Part shown: piece after piece, positions 33,060 through 40,583 of the stretch | How positions within the stretch are numbered: the first letter of the stretch is position 1 | How the letters are laid out: every line of letters starts with the position of its first letter | Assembly: GCF_000337095.1 (NCBI RefSeq) | Contig: NZ_AOIV01000023.1 | Span: forward strand, 101,505-144,260 | DNA from: Halogeometricum pallidum JCM 14848 | GTDB taxonomy: Archaea; Halobacteriota; Halobacteria; Halobacteriales; Haloferacaceae | Direction: 5' to 3' | DNA: 42,756 nucleotides | The notes under the pieces: generated by a model | The model's input: the letters and a program-made list of their open reading frames with translations, nothing else | What the model was told of the DNA's origin: nothing | Database searches by the model: none | Program-made: the position numbers and the translations under genes

Positions 33060-33271
33060 GATGTAGAGAGTCACGCCACTCGGGTGAGTATGTAACTCCC
33101 GTGTCTTGTCTTCAAAATACACTCTCTCCCGTCAGATTATCTCTCTATCCACGGAGTATCTCTGCCTGAACGCCACTCCATCGGTTGGTTTCGCTCGTGC
33201 GCCTACTCGGCCGTTAATCGGGTTTCGACCGGATAAAGCAGACGTGAACGTGACTGGCGTCTGACGTAGTG

Positions 33272-33279
33272 CTTAAGTA
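33272..33279 (+). promoter_or_regulatory. TATA-like box upstream of arvA
   Basis: CTTAAGTA lies 65 nt before the ATG at 33345. This would give a transcript with a leader of about 40 nt, consistent with the GGGAGGACAGG Shine-Dalgarno-like sequence before the start. An in-frame GTG at 33291 would be closer to leaderless spacing. Confidence 0.45.
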
Positions 33280-33344
33280 AGCGCAGAAATGTGGTACCTG
33301 CATACGCCCCTCCACGACGGATTCGGGAGGTGCGGGAGGACAGG

Positions 33345-33986
33345 ATGGGACTGCTTACAGGATTACGAGACAGCATCTCACGGGTCGTCGACCGGATGTT
33401 CTCGGACGCAGAGCCGAGACGGATCGGCATCTACGGACCCCCGAACGCCGGGAAGACGACTCTCGCAAACCGTATCGCCCGCGATTGGACCGGTGACGCC
33501 ATCGGCCCCGAGAGCCACGTCCCTCACGAGACGCGCCGCGCGCGCAGAAAGGAGAACGTGGAGATAGAACGCAACGGGAGGAAAGTCACCATCGACATCG
33601 TCGACACGCCGGGCGTGACGACCAAGGTCGACTACAAGGAGTTCCTCGAACACGACATGGAGAAAGACGACGCCGTCCGGCGGTCCCGAGAGGCCACCGA
33701 GGGCGTCGCCGAGGCCATGCACTGGCTCCGCGAGGACGTCGACGGCGTCGTCTACGTGCTCGACAGCACCGAGGACCCGTTCACGCAGGTGAACACGATG
33801 CTCATCGGCATCATCGAGAGCCAGGACCTCCCCGTCCTCATCTTCGCGAACAAGACCGACTTGGAGGACGCGAACGTACAGCGGATATCGAACGCGTTTC
33901 CGCAACACGAGACGGTACCGCTCTCCGCGCTGGAAGGTAACAACATGGACGAAGTGTACGACAAGATAGCGGAGTACTTCGGGTGA
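33345..33986 (+). CDS. arvA: ArvA/OapA: Era-like small GTPase, origin-adjacent
   Basis: A 213-residue Ras-like/Era-like GTPase. G1 is GPPNAGKTT, G3 is DTPGV, G4 is NKTD and G5 is SAL (near VPLSALEGNN). The N-terminus MGLLTGLRDSISRVVDRMFSD is amphipathic and may contact membrane. Homologues were first named OapA (origin-associated protein) and later ArvA, a GTPase required for extracellular vesicle formation in haloarchaea. I chose ATG 33345 because GGAGG precedes it; GTG 33291 is the in-frame alternative. It heads an operon with arvB and arvC, reading away from the origin. Confidence 0.93.
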   Translation: MGLLTGLRDSISRVVDRMFSDAEPRRIGIYGPPNAGKTTLANRIARDWTGDAIGPESHVPHETRRARRKENVEIERNGRKVTIDIVDTPGVTTKVDYKEFLEHDMEKDDAVRRSREATEGVAEAMHWLREDVDGVVYVLDSTEDPFTQVNTMLIGIIESQDLPVLIFANKTDLEDANVQRISNAFPQHETVPLSALEGNNMDEVYDKIAEYFG

Positions 33987-33991
33987 GTATC

Positions 33992-34372
33992 ATGCCTGAA
34001 GTCACACCCGGCGACGACGGGGTGCAGATCGACCTCATCAGCGGAGCCCGTATGGAAGGGCTCGCGAGCATGGAGAAGATCCGTCTCATCCTCGACGGCG
34101 TCCGCGACGGCAACATCGTCATCTTAGAAGAGGGGCTCTCGCCCGACGAGGAGTCGAAGCTCATCGAAGTCACGATGACGGAGATTAGCCCCGACGAGTT
34201 CAACGGCATCGAGATAGAGACGTACCCGCAGTCCCAGGGCGGACAGGGGTTCCTCGGCCGACTGATGGGCAAAGAGGAGACGAAGAAGCTGACCGTCATC
34301 GGCCCGGCGAACCAGATTCAGACGCTGCACAAAGACGAGAACCTCATCAGCGCTCTCGTCTCGCGGAAGTAA
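33992..34372 (+). CDS. arvB: ArvB/OapB (DUF2073) protein
   Basis: A 126-residue alpha/beta protein of the DUF2073 (OapB/ArvB) family, with conserved ISGARMEGLASMEKIRLIL and a C-terminal KLTVIGPANQIQTLHKDENLIS. It is always found with the ArvA GTPase and is needed for vesicle production in studied haloarchaea; its biochemical role is unknown. The start is either ATG 33992 (used here) or GTG 33983, which overlaps the arvA stop as GTGA and would couple translation. No membrane segments are present, so it is probably cytoplasmic. Confidence 0.92.
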   Translation: MPEVTPGDDGVQIDLISGARMEGLASMEKIRLILDGVRDGNIVILEEGLSPDEESKLIEVTMTEISPDEFNGIEIETYPQSQGGQGFLGRLMGKEETKKLTVIGPANQIQTLHKDENLISALVSRK

Positions 34373-34549
34373 CCCAGCGTAGCGTACCACCCGCACCCGA
34401 AGCGGACCACCAACCCAACCCAACCCACACCAGACCACAACGCGCCGCCGGCGCGTTCGAGCGGAGGGGCGGACTCGACTCGTTACGAGACCCCGCCCGA
34501 ACGCCACGAACGCACGGCGGCCGCGACAACCACACGAGAACGGACACAC

Positions 34550-35725
34550 ATGCCCCACCAATGTACGAACTGCGGGAGGGTGTTCGCCGACGGCTCGAAA
34601 GAGATGCTGTCGGGGTGCCCCAACTGCGGCGGCAACAAGTTTCAGTTCAGCCCCTCGAAGGGCGGACGCGACGACGCCGCCGAGACAACCGGCCGCCGAG
34701 AGGCGTCGTCGTCCGACGCGACGGCGTCCTCTGATACGACGACGTCCCATACGACGGGGGCCTCCGACGCGACGACGTCCGATTCGGCGCCGCGGTCGCC
34801 CGACTCGACGCCCTCGTCGGGGCAGACCGCCGACGCGACCGACGCCGAACCCGCAGACGAGACGTCCGGGTCGAACACTTGGCGGCGCGCCGCCTCCCGG
34901 GCGGCCGACGCGGAGAGCGACCCCGACGCCGACGGAGAGACGCGGACCCGGTCGGACCGCGCCGACGGCGTCGACGCCGCCCGGCGCCGCGGACAGTCCC
35001 TCCGCGAGTGGGCGAACTCCCGCGGTTTCGCCAGCGAAGTCGAAGACGCCAAGGACGAGACCACTCTCCGCGAGAACCGCCGACAGACCGGCGACGCGCA
35101 GCGCCTCCCCCCGGAACGTCGGTCGTCGACGGAGGCGCCCGACTCCTCGCAGCCATCTGACCCGGTCGATTCCGCGGGGGCGTCCGACGCCGGGGACCCG
35201 TCCCGTCCCGTAGACGAAACGTCGTTCTCGACCGCCTCGGAGCCGCCGACCGCCTCGAAGTCATCGACCGACCCCGAGGACCGGCCGGCGGAACGCCCCT
35301 CCGAACCGGCAGAACGCCCGTCCGAGCAGACGGAACGACCGTCGGACTCGACGGAAACACCGGACTCATCCACCGGTCGCGCCGCTCCCGACGAGGACGG
35401 CACCGAAGACGACGCGCAGGCGAGCGCCCGGTCCGACGTCGTCTCGCCCGACGAGATTCGCGCCGCTTCCGAGGAGACCCCGCCGACGGACGCGAACGGG
35501 CGCGTCATCGAACCCCAGAGCGACGACCGACCGAATCTCGACGAACTCCGCGAGGAGTTGAACGAGCAGTTCGAGAGCATCAAGATCGTCGCTCCCGGCG
35601 AGTACGAACTCAACCTGATGGAACTGTACGACCGCCCCGAGTACATCATCTCGCTGCGCGAGGACGGCCGCTACGTCATCGAAGTCCCCGACACGTGGGG
35701 ACCGCGCGACGACGACGACCGCTGA
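34550..35725 (+). CDS. arvC: ArvC/OapC zinc-ribbon protein
   Basis: A 391-residue protein. The N-terminal zinc ribbon has CTNC (5-8) and CPNC (about 23-26), followed by GGNKFQFSPSKGG. A very long Ser/Thr/Asp/Glu-rich disordered region covers about 45-320. The conserved C-terminal domain (about 325-385) contains LDELREELNEQFESIKIV and PEYIISLREDGRYVIEVPD. It is the third member of the vesicle-associated ArvABC set. The 177-bp gap after arvB may hold a separate promoter. The linker probably varies in length between species. Confidence 0.9.
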   Translation: MPHQCTNCGRVFADGSKEMLSGCPNCGGNKFQFSPSKGGRDDAAETTGRREASSSDATASSDTTTSHTTGASDATTSDSAPRSPDSTPSSGQTADATDAEPADETSGSNTWRRAASRAADAESDPDADGETRTRSDRADGVDAARRRGQSLREWANSRGFASEVEDAKDETTLRENRRQTGDAQRLPPERRSSTEAPDSSQPSDPVDSAGASDAGDPSRPVDETSFSTASEPPTASKSSTDPEDRPAERPSEPAERPSEQTERPSDSTETPDSSTGRAAPDEDGTEDDAQASARSDVVSPDEIRAASEETPPTDANGRVIEPQSDDRPNLDELREELNEQFESIKIVAPGEYELNLMELYDRPEYIISLREDGRYVIEVPDTWGPRDDDDR

Positions 35726-35886
35726 CCTCGCTCGCCGAATCGATCCCTTCTCCTCCCGTCCGAACCCCTGCGTGTCCGGTCGAACTCGGCGTTTGACCGC
35801 TCTCGGACGGAACTGCCGACCGGGCGGGTACCGGCCCTATCCGCCGGTTGGTGAACGGCTACACGGGTTTCGTCCATCTCCCCGAC

Positions 35887-37356
35887 ATGTCCTCGTCGCT
35901 CCAGCGCCGCGCCCACGACGCGCTGATGCGCTTTCCCGCGCTGTTGGCCCGACTCGGCCTCGTCGACCGCGAGAAGGGGTCGCGGGCGTTCGATCTCGCG
36001 GTGCCGGTGATGGTCACCGGCGGGATGCGGACGCTGCTCAGAATCGCCGACTTCCTGATGGTGAGCATCGCGCTCGGCGAATCGGCCGTCGCGGGTCTCG
36101 AACTCGGCTTTCAGTACTACTTTATCCCGTTCGGCCTCGCTCTCGCGCTGACCAGCGGCACCATCAGCGTCGTCTCGCGGTTCGTCGGCGCCGACGACCA
36201 CGACGCCGCCGACTTCGCCGTCAAGCAGTCGCTGTGGCTGTCGCTGCTCCTCTCGGCGCCCATCACGGTCGCCGGGTGGGTGTACGCGACGCCGCTGGTC
36301 GACCTCCTGACGAACGACCCGGCCGCCATACGACTCGGGAGCGCGTACCTCCGCATCGTCATGCTCTCTGTCGCGTTCCGCTTCTGGAGCATGATCGCCG
36401 CCCGCGCTCTGGCCGGCGTCGGCGACACGCGGACGCCGATGTACGTCCGCGTACTCACCGTCCCGACGAACGTCGTGCTCAACGCCGTCCTCATCTTCGG
36501 GCTGTTCGGCGCGCCGCGACTCGGCGTCGAGGGGGCCGCGTGGGGAACCGTCGCCGCTAACGCGCTGGCGGCGGTCATCTTCTTCGCCGTCCTCGTGTCC
36601 GGACGACGGGCGATTGCGCTCCGACTCGGCGGCAAGCAGTGGGACTGGGACATCGCGGGCGAAATCGTGCGCGTCGGTCTCCCGCTCGCGGGAACGCGTC
36701 TCTCGCGGACGTTCGGGCGGTTCCCGTTTCTCTTCGTCCTCGGCGTCCTCGGCACCGACGTGGTCGCGGCGTACGCCATCGGTCGCCGCGTGATGCTCCT
36801 CGCCCTCATGCCCGCGTGGGGGTACTCGACCGCCGCCTCGACGCTCGTCGGGCAGTCCGTCGGCGGCGGCGACGAGGCGGAGGCGACGGCGTTCGGCTGG
36901 CAGACGCTCCGCATCGCGCTGGTGACGCAACTGCTCGTCGCGGCCGTGCTGTTCGCCGGCGCGGAGTGGCTGGCGCAGTTGTTCCGCGCGGGCGACGTCG
37001 CCCTCACCGCGACGTTCGTGCGCGTGTTCGGTCTCGGCGTCGCCGGATTCAGCGTCTCGCGGACGATGCGCGGCGCCCTCCGCGGCGCGGGCGACACGCG
37101 CTGGCCGTTCTACGGCGCGCTCCTCGGGACGTACGTCGTCCGACTTCCCGTCGCCGCGGCGGCCCTCCCGGTCGGCTTCGGTCTCACGCTGCTCGGAGTG
37201 ACGGTCGCACCCGGTCTCGGCTGGGGTCTGCCGGCCGTCTACGCGGCCATCCTCGGCGACATGTACGCCCGCGGCGTCGTCAACGCCGCGCGGTACCACA
37301 GCGGGAAGTGGCTCCGCGTCGCGCGCGAATCGACCGTCGGGTCCGCGTCGGATTGA
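35887..37356 (+). CDS. MATE-family efflux transporter
   Basis: A 489-residue protein with 12 predicted TM helices in two homologous bundles (PVMVTGGMRTLLRIADFLMV begins the first; IVRVGLPLAGTRLSRTFGRF begins the second). The family features are AGLELGFQYYFIPFGLALAL, GVGDTRTPMYV and GAGDTRWPFYG at equivalent positions of the two halves. It exports cationic or aromatic compounds in exchange for H+ or Na+; substrate unknown. I chose ATG 35887 (MSSSLQRRAHDAL); the in-frame start at 35848 adds 13 residues. A weak ORB-like sequence lies upstream at 35764. Confidence 0.9.
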   Translation: MSSSLQRRAHDALMRFPALLARLGLVDREKGSRAFDLAVPVMVTGGMRTLLRIADFLMVSIALGESAVAGLELGFQYYFIPFGLALALTSGTISVVSRFVGADDHDAADFAVKQSLWLSLLLSAPITVAGWVYATPLVDLLTNDPAAIRLGSAYLRIVMLSVAFRFWSMIAARALAGVGDTRTPMYVRVLTVPTNVVLNAVLIFGLFGAPRLGVEGAAWGTVAANALAAVIFFAVLVSGRRAIALRLGGKQWDWDIAGEIVRVGLPLAGTRLSRTFGRFPFLFVLGVLGTDVVAAYAIGRRVMLLALMPAWGYSTAASTLVGQSVGGGDEAEATAFGWQTLRIALVTQLLVAAVLFAGAEWLAQLFRAGDVALTATFVRVFGLGVAGFSVSRTMRGALRGAGDTRWPFYGALLGTYVVRLPVAAAALPVGFGLTLLGVTVAPGLGWGLPAVYAAILGDMYARGVVNAARYHSGKWLRVARESTVGSASD

Positions 37357-37434
37357 TCGGACTGACCGCCGTCGGTTCCCCTCTTCTCGCTCCGTCCGGC
37401 GGTACCGAACGAGACGACGTTAGCCGATATTGAA

Positions 37435-37442
37435 GCCTTTAA
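37435..37442 (+). promoter_or_regulatory. TATA-like box of the 29-aa membrane peptide gene
   Basis: CCTTTAAG, about 25-28 nt before the ATG at 37468; leaderless spacing that supports the tiny gene. Confidence 0.5.
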
Positions 37443-37467
37443 GCGCCAGCGGTCTCAGCGTGACAGT

Positions 37468-37557
37468 ATGAGCCAAGCGACGAAGATCGTCATCGGTACA
37501 GTCGGCATCTCCGGGGTCCTCGCCATCGCGCTTCTCGCAATCCTCGCGTTCGGATAG
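37468..37557 (+). CDS. 29-residue single-span membrane peptide
   Basis: ATG 37468 to TAG 37555-37557 encodes a short polar N-terminus (MSQATK) followed by one hydrophobic helix (about 7-28: IVIGTVGISGVLAIALLAIL, then AFG). A TATA-like box at the right distance and near-complete lack of waste codons argue that it is real. Small single-span peptides of this kind often associate with larger membrane complexes; I cannot name a partner. It lies between the MATE transporter and the 37639 gene on the same strand. Confidence 0.65.
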   Translation: MSQATKIVIGTVGISGVLAIALLAILAFG

Positions 37558-37638
37558 CGGAGACGGCCACCGGCCATCGAGCACGCCTCGGACGCGGCCG
37601 AACGCACCCCTGAAGGGTTCGGGGCTCGAACGAGGACC

Positions 37639-38445
37639 ATGTTCGAATCTCGCGACCTCGCCGAGGACGTGGCCGCCGTCCGCAACGAACACGCGCCCGA
37701 CTCGCTCGTCCTCTCGGCCGACGCCGACTTCGAGACGATTCCGCCGGCCGCAGCGGAGGACCTCGGCCTCGTCACCGACTCGCTCGACCCGAAATCCTAC
37801 CCCGCCGACTGGCTCCCGGACGACGCGCCGGCGCTGCTCGTCCGCTACGCCGGCCGCGACTTCACCATCGGGATGCCCGGCGACGGTACCGTCGTCTGGA
37901 CGCGACAGACCGTCCCCCCGGCCGTCATCGCCAAGAAGCGCGCCGAGGGGACGCCGACGGACTTTCTCGATTTCCTGTTCGCGGAGGCGTTCGTCCAGAT
38001 AGGAACGGATGCGCCCGAGCACTTTCTCCCCTTCTTCGGCGAGCACTACCGCGAACTCGACGCCGCCGTTCCCCTCCCCCCGAACGACGTCTATCAGATA
38101 GCCGCGGCGCTGTACGAGGCGTGGCTCGGCCTCCAGACTCGGGACACCTTCGCCTCCTGGGAGGAGAACCACCCCAGACTGCACGGCGCGTGGGTCGACG
38201 CCGGCGAGCGGTTGACCGGCCGCCTCGACACCCTGCCCCGCGCCGTCGCCCGCGGGGGAACCTCTTTCCCGGAGGCGACGGAGTACGCCTGCTCGGCGGT
38301 CAAACACGGCCTCGACCTGCCGGCGCCGTTCGCCGCCCTCGACACCGCGGCGTACGTCGAGTACGGCCCGACCTACGGCGTCCGCTGGGCGAAGAAGACG
38401 TTCGAACGGTTGGACGAGGGGGACGGAGAGACCGTCGAGGAGTGA
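37639..38445 (+). CDS. Conserved haloarchaeal protein of unknown function
   Basis: An acidic, soluble 268-residue protein with no signal or membrane helix. Recognisable blocks are VVWTRQTVPPAVIAKKRAEG, FLDFLFAEAFVQIG and YEAWLGLQTRDTFASWEENH. It looks like an alpha-rich haloarchaea-specific family (a DUF of the 7089 type, if I recall correctly). It neighbours another haloarchaea-specific gene that converges on it from 39087, leaving a 63-bp gap. No catalytic motif is seen. Confidence 0.8.
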   Translation: MFESRDLAEDVAAVRNEHAPDSLVLSADADFETIPPAAAEDLGLVTDSLDPKSYPADWLPDDAPALLVRYAGRDFTIGMPGDGTVVWTRQTVPPAVIAKKRAEGTPTDFLDFLFAEAFVQIGTDAPEHFLPFFGEHYRELDAAVPLPPNDVYQIAAALYEAWLGLQTRDTFASWEENHPRLHGAWVDAGERLTGRLDTLPRAVARGGTSFPEATEYACSAVKHGLDLPAPFAALDTAAYVEYGPTYGVRWAKKTFERLDEGDGETVEE

Positions 38446-38508
38446 CGCGCCGTCTCGTCACGGTCGCTCCCGTCACGCCGTTCCCTGCGACCGCTCACCG
38501 CGTCCGCC

Positions 38509-39087
38509 TCAGAACTCGCAGGTGACGCTGCCGTCGACGTCGAGTTCGACGACGCCCTCGAACAGGTCGCGGAACCGCGTTATCGTCTCCTCGCCGTGGA
38601 CTTCGTTCGAGAGGTGGAACAGGCCGACGGCGTCGTGTTCGTCGAGCAGGTCGAGCAGTCGTTCCGTGGCCTCGAAGGCGCCGTCGACGTCGGCGTAGTA
38701 CGCCATCTCCGTCACGGAGTCGACGCTGACGCGGAGTTTCCCCTCGTGGGATTCGAGGAAGTTCCGCGTTTGCTCGACGATGCCGTCCAAGTCGTCGGGC
38801 GAGGAGACGTAGTGGACGTTCTCGGAACTCCGCCGGGAGTAGCCGCGTTCGACCGAGAGCGTATCGAGGATGACCGCACGGGACTCGTCGACGTCGTAGT
38901 GTTCGAGTTTCTGCTCCACCTCGCGGGCCGTCGTCCGAGTGGAGACGACGAGAAAGTGATCGGTGTCGGTCTTCAGGAAGTCGGTGTCGATACGGTCCGT
39001 CTCGCCGATGCTCGGATGCAGGAGAAGAATACCTGTGCCGCCCGGAATCGTCTCCGGGGCGTTCTCGATGGCGAGGGTGTAATCCAT
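38509..39087 (-). CDS. Haloarchaeal RecA-superfamily-like protein (no Walker A)
   Basis: A 192-residue acidic protein with alternating strands and helices resembling a degenerate KaiC/RecA or DUF835-type ATPase fold: GILLLHPSIGETDRIDTDFL at the position of a P-loop, AVILDTLSVERGYSRRSS in place of Walker B, and RVSVDSVTEMAYYAD. The lysine-containing GKS/T motif is missing, so ATP hydrolysis is unlikely. A CTTAAG box (39111-39116) 24 nt upstream indicates a leaderless promoter. It could be a sensor or regulator, as is common for such truncated KaiC relatives. Confidence 0.75.
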   Translation of the reverse strand: MDYTLAIENAPETIPGGTGILLLHPSIGETDRIDTDFLKTDTDHFLVVSTRTTAREVEQKLEHYDVDESRAVILDTLSVERGYSRRSSENVHYVSSPDDLDGIVEQTRNFLESHEGKLRVSVDSVTEMAYYADVDGAFEATERLLDLLDEHDAVGLFHLSNEVHGEETITRFRDLFEGVVELDVDGSVTCEF

Positions 39088-39213
39088 GTCGGGAACTCCG
39101 ACCGAGCGACCTTAAGATTGCGGGTGGGTCTCCGTTCCGTCCGACGATTCCCGGACGGAGAAGTCGCCGGCGGGGCCCCGATTTCCGACGGGCGCGTCTC
39201 GCCGAGCGACGCC

Positions 39214-39666
39214 TCAGAACACGCTGTCGGCCGTCGCCGCGCCGATGACGCTGAACACGGACCCGATGCTCGTCGCTTTCAGCGTCGTCGCCCACATCTC
39301 CCGCTGGAATCCGAGGAAGGTGGTCCCGCCGCTGGCGGCCATATCGCTGAGGAACGTTCCCGGCGCGTCGAACGCCAGCGCGAGGATGAGCACCGAGAGG
39401 TAGGAGACGAGGATGAGCGAGATGAACCGAACCGGAATCCCGAGGAAGTCCTTCTCCCTGTCGGGGTCTCTGTCGTCAGCCTTGTACAGCGTGCCGTACC
39501 CGATAGTGAGGACGATGACGGCGGTGAGCGCTCCCTGCACGGTCGACATGCTCCGCGCGAGGCTCCACACCTCCTCGGTGACGACGAACGGTCCCGCCAG
39601 CAGGAACCCCCCGACGACCTGTTGGGCCGTGTCCGCGAGCGCGAACCGACGGCGTACTCCGACCAT
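39214..39666 (-). CDS. DUF2391-type membrane protein
   Basis: A 150-residue protein with four hydrophobic helices, including VVGGFLLAGPFVVTEEVW, TAVIVLTIGYGTLYK, FISLILVSYLSVLILALAF and TLKATSIGSVFSVIGAATAD. The pattern fits the DUF2391 family of small haloarchaeal membrane proteins of unknown role. I chose ATG 39666 (MVGVRRRFALADTAQQ), 25 nt from a CTTATA box at 39691-39696. The in-frame start at 39714 would overlap that promoter. Confidence 0.8.
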   Translation of the reverse strand: MVGVRRRFALADTAQQVVGGFLLAGPFVVTEEVWSLARSMSTVQGALTAVIVLTIGYGTLYKADDRDPDREKDFLGIPVRFISLILVSYLSVLILALAFDAPGTFLSDMAASGGTTFLGFQREMWATTLKATSIGSVFSVIGAATADSVF

Positions 39667-39805
39667 ACCCCGATGCTGGCGACGGCCCGGTATAAGCGGC
39701 CCGACGTCGAACACCGCGACGACGCCTCCTCGTCTCCACGTCGCCTCCCCGACCCCGCGCCCCGAAATCCGACAGGTTTAGTCGTCCGACGCCGACGCGG
39801 TGGAT

Positions 39806-40525
39806 ATGAGCGTCAGAGACGAGTTCGACGCGTGGGCCGAGGACGGCCGCGACAAGGGGATGGAGGACCGCCACTGGCACACGGCCAAGCACGTCCTCGC
39901 GCGCATGCCGGTCGAACCCGGCGACGTGGTGTTAGACCTCGGGTGCGGGAGCGGGTACGCCGGTCGCGCACTCCGCGAGACGAAGGGTGCGGGCCGCGTG
40001 TACGGCCTCGACGGCGCGCCCGAGATGGCGCGCAACGCCCGGTCGTACACCGTCGACGGCGAGGGTGACGGAACGACCGAAGCGGACGCCGAACTCGGCG
40101 ACGTGGGATTTCTCGTCGGCGACTTCGACGAACTCCCCTTCGCGGACGACAGCGTCGACCACGTATTCTCGATGGAGTCGTTCTACTACGCCGCTGACCC
40201 CGAGCACACCCTCGAAGAGATAGCCCGCATCCTCGCGCCCGGCGGGACGTTCTTCTGCGGGGTGAACTACTACGAGGAGAACGAGGCCTCCCACGAGTGG
40301 CAGGAACGTATCTCCGTCGAGATGACGCGGTGGTCCGGTCCGGAGTACCGCGAGGCGTTCCGGGAGGCGGGTCTGCACGTCGCCGAACAGGACAACGTCC
40401 CGGACCGCGACATCGAGATACCGCCGGCCGAGGCGTTCCCGACGGACGACTGGGAGACGCGCGAGGCGATGGTCGAACGCTACCGCACGCTCGGAACGCT
40501 CCTGACCGTCGGCGTCGCGCCGTAG
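39806..40525 (+). CDS. Class I SAM-dependent methyltransferase
   Basis: A 239-residue cytoplasmic methyltransferase. Motif I is VLDLGCGSGYAGRAL, motif II has VYGLDGAPEM, and DELPFADDSVDHVFSMESFYY and ILAPGGTFFCGVNYYEEN follow. It is closest to the UbiE/type 11 small-molecule methylases. The acceptor is unknown. A TTTA box about 26 nt upstream of ATG 39806 fits a leaderless start; GTG 39800 in frame is possible. Confidence 0.9.
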   Translation: MSVRDEFDAWAEDGRDKGMEDRHWHTAKHVLARMPVEPGDVVLDLGCGSGYAGRALRETKGAGRVYGLDGAPEMARNARSYTVDGEGDGTTEADAELGDVGFLVGDFDELPFADDSVDHVFSMESFYYAADPEHTLEEIARILAPGGTFFCGVNYYEENEASHEWQERISVEMTRWSGPEYREAFREAGLHVAEQDNVPDRDIEIPPAEAFPTDDWETREAMVERYRTLGTLLTVGVAP

Positions 40526-40583
40526 CGGTCCGGACCGCCGCTGGAGCCGTTTTCTCCGCCACTGCGGTCGTCTTCTCTCCCGC

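Larger units (their letters stand above)
32014..33344. other. Replication origin (oriC1-type) next to orc1
   Basis: About 1.3 kb without genes between divergent orc1 and arvA. It contains at least four ORBs (32023-32043, 32415-32435, 32613-32633, 32788-32808). Two of them face each other across a strongly AT-rich stretch (about 32484-32573) that would serve as the unwinding element. A second AT-rich patch with a palindrome lies at 32160-32260. This is the organisation of haloarchaeal oriC1: initiator gene, inverted ORBs with G-rich tails, and an internal duplex-unwinding element. Origin activity itself is inferred. Confidence 0.88.

Noticed and set aside
34373-34549. CCAACCCAACCCAACCCAC run between arvB and arvC as a functional repeat
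   Set aside because: Short, imperfect low-complexity run without symmetry; more likely a simple-sequence leader region.
35764-35784. ORB-like sequence upstream of the MATE gene (ACCCCTGCGTGTCCGGTCGA)
   Set aside because: Several core mismatches (GTTTCG is not preserved). Mentioned only as a weak relative of the motif.
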